Part shown: positions 35,608 through 44,596 of the stretch, piece by piece | How positions within the stretch are numbered: the stretch's first letter is position 1 | Layout: every line of letters starts with the position of its first letter | NCBI GenBank assembly: GCA_016191815.1 | Contig: JACPVI010000076.1 | Coordinates: forward strand, 27,643-91,642 | Length of the DNA stretch: 64,000 nt | Source of the DNA: Myxococcales bacterium | GTDB lineage: Bacteria; Myxococcota; Myxococcia; Myxococcales; Myxococcaceae | Direction of reading: 5' to 3' | The notes under the pieces: model-generated | Databases searched by the model: none | Told to the model about the DNA's origin: nothing | What the model saw: the letters and a program-made list of their open reading frames with translations, nothing else | Program-made: the position numbers and the translations under genes

Positions 35608-38160
35608 TCAGCTTCGAGGGAATGACTCGAGCTCCACTGGGCGAAGGTCGCGCGAGCTCACATGGGGGCGCGGCCGGGCGTCGGTGCGCGGTCCCAAGTA
35701 AGAGGCGAGCCGCAGCAAGTCCGCGAAGACGCTCCCCGCGATGACGTCGGCGCTCGCCCCGGGCCCCTGGAGGATCAGCGGCTGGCCGCGCGATCGATCC
35801 GTATGGATGATGACGGTGCTGGCGTGTCCCCCGATGCTCGAGAAGGGATGCGAACGCGGGTAGGAGCGCAACTCCGCCCGTGCCGCGCCATCGGCCGTCA
35901 GCAGGCCGGCGTAGCGAAGGACTTCGCCCTTCCCCTCCGCCTCTCGGGCGCGGGCTGCGATGGTTTCATCGACGCTCTGAAAGTGCTTGAGCGACTGCTC
36001 CGACCCGATCTCCCCGTGCTGCCCGGGAGGAAGGAACCCCTCGGCGACGACGTCCCGAAGCTCGAGGCGCACCCCGACCTCGCGCGCCAAGATCACCAGC
36101 TTTCGGGCGGCGTCGAGGCCGGAGAGATCCTCCGTGACGTTCGGCTGCGTATACCCGAGCCGTTGCGCCCGAAGGATGAGGTCCGAGAACGACGCTCCCT
36201 GCGTCCAGGAGTTGAAGACGAAGGGCACGGCCCCCGCCAAGACGGTCTCGATGCGTACGATCCGATCTCCGGTCTGAATGAGATCGCGGAGGCTGTTGAT
36301 CACCGGCAGACCGGGCCCGACCGTGGCTTCGGAGAAGAAGTGGGTGTAGGTCTGGCGCCCCGCGCGGCAGATCGCCTCGAATCGATCGCGGGGGCCCGCC
36401 CCTGCCCTGCTGTTGGGTGTGATGACGTGGATCCTCCGCTCGAGCCACCTCGCGTACTCATCGGGCACGCTCTCGCTCGCGGTGCAATCGATCATCACCG
36501 AATACGGGTGGTCGCCGTTGACGTGCTCGGTGAACGCGGCCAGCGACGAAGCGGTGCCGCGAGCGCCAAGCTCGTCGCCCCAGGTGCCCAGGTTGATCCG
36601 CTCGTTCCCGAGGAGCATTCGCTCTCGCCCCATCACGCCGCGCACCCTCAGGTCGACCCCGAGCTGCCGCCGGATCAGGGCGGACTGGGCCTCGAGCTGC
36701 TTGAGCAGCGCTCGACCGACCCGCCCGAGCCCCAGCACTCCCACCGACAGCACGTGCTCCGAGAGGAAGAACCCTGCGTGCACGGCGCGCAGCGCGCGCG
36801 TCGAAGCGCTCTCGTCGATGACCACCGAGACATTTCGCCCCGAGGATCCCTGGGCGATGGCGCGCACGCGGACCCCCGCCTTGCCGAGCGCGGCAACGAA
36901 CTTCGCCACCGCTCCGGGAGCTTGGGTCAACCCATCGCCGACCGCCGCGATGATGCTGCACCGATCGACCTTGACGAGTGGTTTGATCAAGCTGTCGCGC
37001 AGCTCGTGCCGGAAGTCCTGCTCGACGAGTGAACAGGCGCTGGCCGCCTGGGCGGCGCCGACGGCGAAGGTGATGCAGTTCTCCGACTCGCTGTGCGAGA
37101 CGAGCAAAAGCCGAACCCCACCCTCTTTCAGCTTGCGGAAGAGCCGCTCCGCGATGCCGCTGACGCTCATCACCCCGGCCCCCTCCACCGAGATGAGGGC
37201 CACGCCGTCCACCGCAGAGAAACCCTTGATCGTCGCCCCTACCTCGACTGGCTCATCGGAGGTCCGGCCGGCGTCGATCCGGGTGCCCGGGCGGCGCGGA
37301 TCGAACGCGTTGCGGATGTAGATGGGAATCTTCTTGGACATCGCCGGCCCGAGCGTCATCGGGTGCAGCACCTTGGCCCCGAAGTGTCCGAGGGCGATCG
37401 CCTCCTGGTAGGAGATCTGGTCGAGGATGGTGGCATCCGGCACCCGCTTGGGGTCGGCGCTGAGGACGCCGTCGACGTTCTTCCAGATCGTGACGGAAGT
37501 CGCGTCGAGCAGGTTCGCGAAGATGGCGGCGGAGAAGTCGCTCCCGTTGCGCCCCAGCGTGGTGGGGACGCCGGCGACGGTGGAGGCCACGTACCCGGTG
37601 ATGACCAGCCACTCCGCCGGATGCGTGTCCAGGTGCTCGGCCAGCCGCCGCCCCGATGCCGCCCAGTCGACCACCGGTCCGGTGTCGCCATGGGCGATGA
37701 TCACCACCTCGCGGGCGTCCACGAAGGCGGTGGAGCGGCCCAGGGACCGAAGGTAGGCCTCGATGATCCGGGCAGACCACACCTCCCCGTGTCCCGCGAC
37801 CAGGTCGGCGATGCCTTGCGCGTACGTCCTGCCGAGCCGAACGGTGCGCAGCGCGCCCCACACGTCATCGAAGCTCTTGAGCAAGGCATCGCTCACCGCG
37901 CTCGCCGCAGCTTGGGGGAGCAATTCGTCGGCGATTCCAAGGTGAGACTTGCGCAGCGCCTCGAACTCCTCCGGCAATCGATCGCCTCCCTTTCGAGCGC
38001 TCTCGAGCAGCGCCAGGAGCGCGTCGGTGACGCCGGACATCGCCGAGACGACCAGGGCGGTGGGCCCGGAGGCCTCGGCGAGGATCTTCGGAATCTGGCG
38101 GATCCCTTCTGCATCGGTCAGGCTGCCGCCGCCGATCTTGTGAACCGTCCACGAGCCCAT
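35608..38160 (-). CDS. thrA: Bifunctional aspartokinase/homoserine dehydrogenase
   Basis: 850 residues. The N-terminal aspartokinase (about 1-300) has 'HKIGGGSL' (usual KFGGTS) and 'GRNGSDFSAAIFANLL', with two ACT-like regulatory regions (about 310-460). The C-terminal homoserine dehydrogenase (about 475-830) has the NAD(P) loop 'GVLGLGRVGRALL', 'TPNSRAGAG' (usual TPNKKA), 'SEATVGPGLPVINSLRDL' and the catalytic 'DLSGLDAARKLVILARE'. Together they catalyse the first and third steps from aspartate toward threonine, methionine and homoserine. The Lys in TPNK is replaced by Ser, which may change cofactor choice or activity. ATG 38160 was chosen for family fit. Confidence 0.92.
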   Translation of the reverse strand: MGSWTVHKIGGGSLTDAEGIRQIPKILAEASGPTALVVSAMSGVTDALLALLESARKGGDRLPEEFEALRKSHLGIADELLPQAAASAVSDALLKSFDDVWGALRTVRLGRTYAQGIADLVAGHGEVWSARIIEAYLRSLGRSTAFVDAREVVIIAHGDTGPVVDWAASGRRLAEHLDTHPAEWLVITGYVASTVAGVPTTLGRNGSDFSAAIFANLLDATSVTIWKNVDGVLSADPKRVPDATILDQISYQEAIALGHFGAKVLHPMTLGPAMSKKIPIYIRNAFDPRRPGTRIDAGRTSDEPVEVGATIKGFSAVDGVALISVEGAGVMSVSGIAERLFRKLKEGGVRLLLVSHSESENCITFAVGAAQAASACSLVEQDFRHELRDSLIKPLVKVDRCSIIAAVGDGLTQAPGAVAKFVAALGKAGVRVRAIAQGSSGRNVSVVIDESASTRALRAVHAGFFLSEHVLSVGVLGLGRVGRALLKQLEAQSALIRRQLGVDLRVRGVMGRERMLLGNERINLGTWGDELGARGTASSLAAFTEHVNGDHPYSVMIDCTASESVPDEYARWLERRIHVITPNSRAGAGPRDRFEAICRAGRQTYTHFFSEATVGPGLPVINSLRDLIQTGDRIVRIETVLAGAVPFVFNSWTQGASFSDLILRAQRLGYTQPNVTEDLSGLDAARKLVILAREVGVRLELRDVVAEGFLPPGQHGEIGSEQSLKHFQSVDETIAARAREAEGKGEVLRYAGLLTADGAARAELRSYPRSHPFSSIGGHASTVIIHTDRSRGQPLILQGPGASADVIAGSVFADLLRLASYLGPRTDARPRPHVSSRDLRPVELESFPRS

Positions 38161-38294
38161 CGTTCTGACCCCCACCGAGGGTTTCGGCTTGCGTTCGCTG
38201 CGGGATTCGACGCTGAGCGGACCTGCGAGAACCACCCGGACCTGACGGGGTGATCTCATTATCACAGGCCAGGCGGCCGGTGGGCCACCTTCTC

Positions 38295-39371
38295 TCAGCA
38301 GCAGCTGCCGCCCGGGCCGCAGGAGGAGTTGGCCTCGGTGGTGGCCCGGTAACCCTGGCCCTTGGTCTCGCTTGGGTCCCTCAGCCTGAGCTCGTCGCCG
38401 CAGGGAAAGGGAGGGCACTGCTCCAGTGGCTCGAGCACCCGCGGCGGGATGGGCTCGAACTGGCCGCGGTAAGGCTCGGAGGTGAGGAGGCGGAAAGTCT
38501 TCTCGCACACTGCTGTCCTCGCCCCGCGCCTGAAGAGGTGGCCTTCGTCGTCCCGCACCTCGCGGAAGGGGCCGCGGTACACCACCGCGTGCTTCTGGTC
38601 GATGCAAGGCCCCTGCTTCCCCTTGTAGGCGAGCACGGTGACGCTGCGGAACTCGATGCCCTCCACGGTGCGCCAGGGCTCGGCCTGCCGCTCGGAGAGC
38701 GTCACCCCGTGGAATCCCGCCTCCTCGAAGGCCAAAAGGAACAGGTCCTCGCGGAATGCCCCGGAGATGCAGCCGGTCCACAGGTCGGGGTTGGATTTCA
38801 GGTGATCGGGCACCTCCTCGTCGCTCACGATGTCCGAGATGATCGCCCTTCCGCCGCGCCGGAGCACCCGGAACATCTCGGCGAAGAGACCCCGCTTGTC
38901 CTCCGGGCGGACCAGGTTGAGCACGCAGCTGGAGATCACCGCGTCCACCGAATCGGAGGCAAACAGCGGCCGCCCCGGCTCCTCGAGGTCCACCGACAGG
39001 TCCTGGATGCGCGCCTTCTTGAAGGCCACGTTGGAGAAGCCGATCCTCCTCACCACCTCCGGCGCGGCGCCTCTGGCGAGGGCGAGCATCTCCTCGTTCA
39101 TGTCCACCCCGATGACCTTCCCCGACGGACCGACCACCTGCGCCGCCAGGAAGCACACCTTTCCCGAGCCCGCGCCCAGGTCGAGCACTGTCTCACCCGG
39201 CTTGAGATAGGCGGTGGGGTTCCCGCAGCCGTAATCCCGCTCCAGCACCACCTCGGGGATGGCGGCCAAAAGCTTCGAGTCATAGGAAGTCGGGCAGCAG
39301 AGGTTCGCCTCCACCGCCCTGGCCGCCTCCGAGTACCGTCCCTTCACCGCGCCTTCGTGGTCCATCGACAT
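38295..39371 (-). CDS. arsM: Arsenite methyltransferase
   Basis: 358 residues. It is an S-adenosylmethionine-dependent Class I methyltransferase with 'VLDLGAGSGKVCFLAAQ' and 'VIGVDMNEEML'. Cysteines sit where ArsM enzymes need them: 'ANLCCPTSYD', 'RDYGCGNPTA', 'ISSCVLNLV' and 'WTGCISGAF'. The Cys-rich C-terminal end 'NSSCGPGGSCC' is also typical of bacterial ArsM. It converts arsenite to methylated, often volatile, species. ATG 39371 follows GGAGGAACG. It starts 11 bases after the livF stop, so it is probably read from the branched-chain amino-acid transporter mRNA. Confidence 0.92.
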   Translation of the reverse strand: MSMDHEGAVKGRYSEAARAVEANLCCPTSYDSKLLAAIPEVVLERDYGCGNPTAYLKPGETVLDLGAGSGKVCFLAAQVVGPSGKVIGVDMNEEMLALARGAAPEVVRRIGFSNVAFKKARIQDLSVDLEEPGRPLFASDSVDAVISSCVLNLVRPEDKRGLFAEMFRVLRRGGRAIISDIVSDEEVPDHLKSNPDLWTGCISGAFREDLFLLAFEEAGFHGVTLSERQAEPWRTVEGIEFRSVTVLAYKGKQGPCIDQKHAVVYRGPFREVRDDEGHLFRRGARTAVCEKTFRLLTSEPYRGQFEPIPPRVLEPLEQCPPFPCGDELRLRDPSETKGQGYRATTEANSSCGPGGSCC

Positions 39372-39382
39372 CGTTCCTCCAC

Positions 39383-40132
39383 TCACTCCCCCAGGTATGC
39401 CTTCCGTACCTCCGGGCTCGCCAGCAATTCCCCGCCGGACCCCTCCATCACCACCTCTCCCGTCTCGAGCACGTAGCCGTAGTGGGCCAGCGAGAGGGCG
39501 AGGTGGGCGTTCTGCTCCACCAGCAGGATGGACACCTCCCGCTGGTTCACCTCCTTGAGGGTCCGGAAGATGGCCTTCACCACCTGCGGCGCCAGCCCAA
39601 GCGAAGGCTCGTCCAAAAGGAGGAGCTTGGGGCGGGACATCAGCGCCCGGGAGATGGAGAGCATCTGCTGCTCGCCCCCGGAGAGCGTCCCCGCGAGTTG
39701 CCGGCGCCGCTCGGCCATCACCGGGAAGAGCTTGAAGCACGCCTCGGCGTCTCGCCCGATGCCTTGCCGGTCGCGCCTCAGGTACGCACCCAACTCCAGA
39801 TTCTCCTGGGTGGTGAGGTTGGGGAAGATGCCGCGGCCCTCCGGGGCGTGGGCCATCCCCCTTGGCACCAGCTCGTTTGCTTTGAGCCCGGTGACCTCCT
39901 GGCCGTCGAGCAGAATCTTCCCCGCGGCCGGCCGGAGCATCCCGCTCACCGCGCGCAGGGTGCTGGTCTTGCCCGCCCCGTTGGCGCCGATCAGCGCCAC
40001 CACCTCGCCCTTCCCCACCTTGAGGCTCAACCCCCGCAGGGCCTTGATCGCGCCGTAGCTCACGTGCAGCTCCGACACCTCCAACTGCGGAGGCCGGGCC
40101 GGCCGGCTGCCGAGCACGGGGTGCCCGCTCAC
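39383..40132 (-). CDS. livF: Branched-chain amino-acid ABC transporter ATPase LivF
   Basis: 249 residues. Walker A 'GANGAGKTSTL', the Q-loop, the ABC signature 'LSGGEQQML', Walker B 'LLLLDEPSLGLAP' and the H-loop 'ILLVEQNAHLAL' are all present. The extra 'PEGRGIFPNLTTQENLELG' is typical of LivF. The GTG start overlaps the livG stop (GTGA at 40132), indicating translational coupling. It is the second ATPase of the high-affinity LivKHMGF importer. Confidence 0.95.
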   Translation of the reverse strand: MSGHPVLGSRPARPPQLEVSELHVSYGAIKALRGLSLKVGKGEVVALIGANGAGKTSTLRAVSGMLRPAAGKILLDGQEVTGLKANELVPRGMAHAPEGRGIFPNLTTQENLELGAYLRRDRQGIGRDAEACFKLFPVMAERRRQLAGTLSGGEQQMLSISRALMSRPKLLLLDEPSLGLAPQVVKAIFRTLKEVNQREVSILLVEQNAHLALSLAHYGYVLETGEVVMEGSGGELLASPEVRKAYLGE

Positions 40133-41028
40133 GGGCGAGCCTCCCTCGGATCCGAGATCCGGTACGGCTCCCCGAGGTAGGCCTCGATCACCTTGGGATC
40201 GTTCCGCACCTTCTCGGGCGTGTCGCGGGCAATGGTCTCGCCGTGGTCGAGGACGGTGATCTCCTCGCAGATGCCCATCACCAGCTTCATGTCGTGCTCG
40301 ATCACCAGGATTCCCAGCGAGAACCTGTCCCGGAGCTGGCGGATCAGCGCCATCAGATCCGCCTTCTCCCGGGTGTTCATCCCCGCCGCCGGCTCGTCGA
40401 GCAACAGGACCTTGGGCCTGGTGCCCAAGGCCCGGGCGATCTCCAGCCGGCGCTGCTCGCCGTAGGGAAGGTTCCGCGCCTCCTCATCGCGCCGGTGGGA
40501 GAGCCCCATCACCTCCAAAAGCCGTTCCGCCTTCGAGGCGAGATCGCGCTCTTCCTGCTGGAAACCGGGAGTGAGCAGGAGCGCGCGCCACCAGTCGTAG
40601 TAGTTGTTCGTCGCGTCCAGCGCGTTGGCGACCGCCGCGCTCACCCCGCCCCTCTTCCGCAAAGGCTCCAGCCGTTCCTTGGAGATGAGCGGAGTGCTCT
40701 CCGCCAGGCACGCCACCCGGACGTTGTCGACCGCGCAGAGCCCCTTGAAGAGCCGGATGTTCTGGAAGGTGCGGGCCAGCCCGAGGCGGTTGATCTGGTG
40801 CGGCTGCAGGCCGTTCACTCGCTGTCCGCCGACGAGGATGTTCCCCGAGGAGGGCCGGTAGACGCCGGTGAGCAGGTTGAAGGCGGTGGTCTTCCCGGCG
40901 CCGTTGGGGCCGATCAGGCCCTTGAGGTCTCCCCGGCGGATCTCCAGGTCGAAGTCCTCCAGCGCCCTCAGCCCGCCGAACTCGATGCTGCACTTCTCGG
41001 CGCGAAGCAGCAGCTCCCCCGCGCTCAT
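40129..41028 (-). CDS. livG: Branched-chain amino-acid ABC transporter ATPase LivG
   Basis: 299 residues, longer than LivF as usual. Walker A 'GPNGAGKTTAFNLLTG', 'RTFQNIRLFKGL', the signature 'LPYGEQRRLEIARAL' and Walker B 'VLLLDEPAAGMN' match LivG. An insertion near 'ATNNYYDWWRALLL' extends the helical domain. ATG 41028 follows GGAGG and overlaps the livM stop by four bases. The longer frame to 41748 is antisense-like within livM and was dropped. Confidence 0.95.
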   Translation of the reverse strand: MSAGELLLRAEKCSIEFGGLRALEDFDLEIRRGDLKGLIGPNGAGKTTAFNLLTGVYRPSSGNILVGGQRVNGLQPHQINRLGLARTFQNIRLFKGLCAVDNVRVACLAESTPLISKERLEPLRKRGGVSAAVANALDATNNYYDWWRALLLTPGFQQEERDLASKAERLLEVMGLSHRRDEEARNLPYGEQRRLEIARALGTRPKVLLLDEPAAGMNTREKADLMALIRQLRDRFSLGILVIEHDMKLVMGICEEITVLDHGETIARDTPEKVRNDPKVIEAYLGEPYRISDPREARP

Positions 41029-42155
41029 GCCGCCTCCTTGCCCCGGGCCGGCGGACTGTTCGGCGCGCGCGGGAGCCTGGGCAGCCACTTGGGCAGGACG
41101 TCCCAGATCTCCTTGGTCCCGAACAGTCCCTGGGGCCTCACCAGCATCAGCACCACCAGGAGCACCCCGTAGACGGGCATCCGCACCTGGTCGACCTTCT
41201 GCGCCAGCGAGGCGTCGCCTCCCCCCACCGCGAGGAAGAGCGACCGCAGCCCCTCCGGCAGCAAGGTGAGCATCACCGCCGCGAGGATGGCGCCGGTGGT
41301 CGAGCCCAGCCCGCCCGCCACCACCATCACCACCACCTCCATCGACTTCACGAAGGTGAAGGAGCCCGGGTTGATGATCGGCACGAAGTGGGCGAATAGG
41401 CCCCCGGCGATCCCGGCGAAGAACGAGGACACCACGAAGGAGCGGACCTTGTAGCCAGTGGTGTTGACCCCCATCGCCTCGGCGGCGACCTCGTCTTCCC
41501 GGATCGCCCACAGCGATCGGCCATGCGAGGAGTTGGCGATGCGCCGCGCCGCCAGCACGGTGATGAACACCCACAGCCAGACCATGAAGAGGCTCGAGTG
41601 CTGCGGGATGCCGGAGATGCCCAGAGCCGCGCCCAGCGCCGGAGTGTTCTGCACCACGACCCGGATGATTTCCCCGAAGCCCAGGGTGACGATGGCCAGG
41701 TAGTCCCCCTTGAGCCGGAGCGAGGGCAGGCCCACCAGGAAGCCGCACAAGGCTGCCGCGGCCCCGCCGGCCAGAAGCGAGAGCGTGAAGAGCACCTGGT
41801 CGGAGACGGCGTGCGGCAGCCCGCTGATCGCCAGCTCCTTCACTTCGAAGGAGAGCTTCCCGGCGATGTAGGCGCCCACCGCCATGAAGCCGGCGTGGCC
41901 GATGGAGAACTGGCCGGTCATGCCGTTCACGATGTTGAGGCTCACCGTGAGGACGACGTTCACCGCCACCAGCGAGGAGAGGTAGACGAGGAAGTCCGGG
42001 CGAAACACCTCAGCGCCCAGCGCCGCCTGGCCGTCGGCGTAGGAGTCCCAGGCGTTCAGCCCGAGCTGCAGCACCGAAAGCACCGCCACCGCCAGCGCCA
42101 GGGGAGCCACCCCGCGCGTCCACCCGCGAAGCCCGCTCGAGGGCGAGACTCCCAT
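41025..42155 (-). CDS. livM: Branched-chain amino-acid ABC permease LivM
   Basis: 376 residues with about nine to ten membrane helices. The family motif 'GMTGQFSIGHAGFMAVGAY' and the coupling-loop motif 'SSHGRSLWAIREDEVAAEAM' are clear. It pairs with LivH to form the membrane channel. It starts 2 bases after the livH stop and ends overlapping livG. Confidence 0.95.
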   Translation of the reverse strand: MGVSPSSGLRGWTRGVAPLALAVAVLSVLQLGLNAWDSYADGQAALGAEVFRPDFLVYLSSLVAVNVVLTVSLNIVNGMTGQFSIGHAGFMAVGAYIAGKLSFEVKELAISGLPHAVSDQVLFTLSLLAGGAAAALCGFLVGLPSLRLKGDYLAIVTLGFGEIIRVVVQNTPALGAALGISGIPQHSSLFMVWLWVFITVLAARRIANSSHGRSLWAIREDEVAAEAMGVNTTGYKVRSFVVSSFFAGIAGGLFAHFVPIINPGSFTFVKSMEVVVMVVAGGLGSTTGAILAAVMLTLLPEGLRSLFLAVGGGDASLAQKVDQVRMPVYGVLLVVLMLVRPQGLFGTKEIWDVLPKWLPRLPRAPNSPPARGKEAA

Positions 42156-42157
42156 CG

Positions 42158-43267
42158 CTACACCTTCTCAGCCATCGGCCGGCCGAACAGCCCCTCCGGC
42201 CTGACCAGCAGCACCAGGATGAGGAAGCCGAAGGCGACCGCGTCGCGCCAGCTGGAGGCGGTGTAGCCGACCACGAACTCCTCGAAGAGCCCGAGCAAGA
42301 GCGCCCCCACCACCGCACCGGGGACGTGGCCGATGCCGCCGATCACCGCCGCCACGAAGGCCTTGAGGCCCACGTACAGGCCCATCAAGGGTTCGATCTT
42401 GGTGTCCTTGATGGCGTAGAGCAGCCCGGCGCCCGCCGCCAGCGCCGAGCCGAGCATGAAGGTGCCGGCGATCACCCGGTCCACCGGGATTCCCATCAGC
42501 GCCGCCACCCGGTGGTCGAAGGACACCGCCCGCATCGCCCGGCCGAAGCGGGTGCGGTAGACGAGCAGCTGCAAGGCCACCATCAGCCCCACCGCGATGG
42601 CCAGCGAGATGACCTGCCAGTTCCAGATGACGATGTCCCGATCGCCGAACACCAGCCACTCGTTGGGGCGAATGATCTCCGGGAAGGCCCTTGGCGCCGC
42701 GCCGGGGAGGAGCGTCACGGTGGGGAACAGCTCCGGCCCGAGCTGCCGCAAAAGCTCGCTCAAGAGGACGAGCAGCGCCGCCGAGGCGGCGAACCAGATC
42801 TTGAAGCGCCCGTAGACGCCGGCCAGCCGCAGCACCACCATCGCCAGCACCAGGAGCACCGCGAAGGCCTGCACCAGGCGCAAGAGGCCGCCCTGGCTCA
42901 AGACCAGGTCGAGCTGGAACCCGTAGGAGAGCGCGAAGGAGATTCCAATCGCGGTGATGAGCGCGGTGAGGCGGGGCTTCTCGCGCAAGGGCCGGTAGGC
43001 GAAGCGCTCGATGAGGAAGCCGAGCAGGGCGCAGAAGCCCATCGAGAGGAGGAACACCAGGGTGACGCCGAGGAACGTCGCCTGGGCGGGCCGGCCGAGC
43101 TGGGAGGCGGTGGCGTAGCCCGCGTAGACCCCGACCATCATCACGTCGCCGTGGGCGAAGTTGATGAGCTTGAGCACGCCGTACACCATGGTGTAGCCGA
43201 GCGCCACCAAGGCGTAGATGGCGCCCGCCGCGAGCCCGTTGATGATGTGCTGGAAGAAGTCGGACAT
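42158..43267 (-). CDS. livH: Branched-chain amino-acid ABC permease LivH
   Basis: 369 residues. The start 'MSDFFQHIINGLAAGAIYAL' and 'YTMVYGVLKLINFAHGDVMM' are the LivH signature; 'RTRFGRAMRAVSFDHRVAAL' is the coupling loop. It is longer than the E. coli protein because of an extra loop near residues 135-220. It lies 62 bases downstream of the binding-protein gene. Confidence 0.95.
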   Translation of the reverse strand: MSDFFQHIINGLAAGAIYALVALGYTMVYGVLKLINFAHGDVMMVGVYAGYATASQLGRPAQATFLGVTLVFLLSMGFCALLGFLIERFAYRPLREKPRLTALITAIGISFALSYGFQLDLVLSQGGLLRLVQAFAVLLVLAMVVLRLAGVYGRFKIWFAASAALLVLLSELLRQLGPELFPTVTLLPGAAPRAFPEIIRPNEWLVFGDRDIVIWNWQVISLAIAVGLMVALQLLVYRTRFGRAMRAVSFDHRVAALMGIPVDRVIAGTFMLGSALAAGAGLLYAIKDTKIEPLMGLYVGLKAFVAAVIGGIGHVPGAVVGALLLGLFEEFVVGYTASSWRDAVAFGFLILVLLVRPEGLFGRPMAEKV

Positions 43268-43329
43268 CGGTCAGTCGGCCGGCGGCCGTGGGCGGCTGGC
43301 GGGCTCCCCGCTCCCGACCGGGGGCCGCC

Positions 43330-44526
43330 TCAAGGCGCGACCGTCGCCACGTACTTGAACTTGCCTTCCTCGACTTTGAGCACCACCGCCGGCTTCACCG
43401 CGTTGCGCCCCTCGTCGATGGTGATGGTGCCCGCCACCCCGGGGAAGTCGCGGGTCTGGGCGATGGCCTCGCGAATGGAAGGCCCGGTCAAGTCCTTGGC
43501 GCGCCTCATCGCATCGACGGCCACCCTGGCCGCGTCGTACCCGAGCGCCGCCAGGCTGTCGGGGACGCTCCCGTAGGCCTCCTTGTAGGCTTTGATGAAG
43601 TTCTGCACCCTGGGCGACGGGTCTTCGGTCGAGTAGTGGTTCGAGAGATAGGCGCCGTCGATCGCGCTCCCACCCAGCTCGAACAGGGGTGGGCCGTCCC
43701 ACCCATCTGCCCCGAGAAGGACCGCCTTCAGCCCCAGCTCGCGCGCCTGCTTGGCGATGATGCCCACGTCCGAGTAGTAGCCGGGAATGTACAGGCCTTC
43801 CGGCTTCTGCGCCTTGAGGGCGGTGAGCTGCGCGCGGAAGTCCGTGTCCCCCTTGGAGTAGGCCTGGATGTCGATCACCTTCCCGCCCATCTCGGTGAAC
43901 TTGCGCTCGAACACCTCGGTGAGCCCGATCGAGTAGGCCGACTTCACGTCCTTGAGGATGGCCGCCCGGTTCAACTTGAGGTTCTCCCGGGCGAACTTCG
44001 CGATCACGAAGCCCTGAAAGGGGTCGATGAAGCAGACCCGGAAGATGTAGTCCCCCACCTGGGTCACCGCCGGGTTGGTCGAGGAGGGGGTGATCATCGG
44101 CACCTTGGCCTCCTGGGCCTTGGGGGCCATCGCCAACGAGTTCGACGAGGCCACCTCGCCCAAGATGAGCTTCACCTTGTCCTGGGTGATGAGCCGGGTA
44201 GCGGCGCTGGCGGCCTCCTCGGGTTTGGACTGGTCGTCGTAGACGCGGACGACGATCTTCTTCCCCTTCACGCCGCCCTCGGCGTTGGTTTCCCGGATCG
44301 CCAGGTCGATCCCGTCCCGGGTGGTGATTCCGAAGGCGGCCTCCGACCCGGTGAGCGAGCCGACTTCGCCGATGAGGATGCTGTCGGATTCCGCTTGGGC
44401 AGCCTGGGCCACCGCCGCGTCTGCGGGCGTAGCCGGAGCCGGGCTGGGAACGGGAGTCGTCTTCTTCTCGCAGGCGAGCCCGAGCAGGGCGAGCGAGGTG
44501 GCGAGGGCGAGGCTGATGCGGCGCAT
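43330..44526 (-). CDS. livK: Branched-chain amino-acid-type ABC substrate-binding lipoprotein
   Basis: 398 residues. Lipoprotein signal MRRISLALATSLALLGLAC, a Pro/Ala linker, then a periplasmic-binding fold of the Leu/Ile/Val receptor type ('GEVGSLTGSEAAFG', 'SSSLAMAP'-like loop 'ASSNSLAMAPKAQ', 'ITPSSTNPAVT'). ATG 44526 follows GGAGGAG. It heads the livKHMGF-arsM transcription unit. Ligand preference is inferred from the family and may include other amino acids or amides. Confidence 0.92.
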   Translation of the reverse strand: MRRISLALATSLALLGLACEKKTTPVPSPAPATPADAAVAQAAQAESDSILIGEVGSLTGSEAAFGITTRDGIDLAIRETNAEGGVKGKKIVVRVYDDQSKPEEAASAATRLITQDKVKLILGEVASSNSLAMAPKAQEAKVPMITPSSTNPAVTQVGDYIFRVCFIDPFQGFVIAKFARENLKLNRAAILKDVKSAYSIGLTEVFERKFTEMGGKVIDIQAYSKGDTDFRAQLTALKAQKPEGLYIPGYYSDVGIIAKQARELGLKAVLLGADGWDGPPLFELGGSAIDGAYLSNHYSTEDPSPRVQNFIKAYKEAYGSVPDSLAALGYDAARVAVDAMRRAKDLTGPSIREAIAQTRDFPGVAGTITIDEGRNAVKPAVVLKVEEGKFKYVATVAP

Positions 44527-44596
44527 GCGGCTCCTCCGAGGGAAACCCCGGTCTTCTATGGAGGTTGCCCCCAGCGGTCAAGGACGCTGCGCCCGT

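Noticed and set aside
42326..43576. Plus-strand ORF across livH
   Set aside because: His/Gln/Glu-rich mirror of membrane-protein codons.
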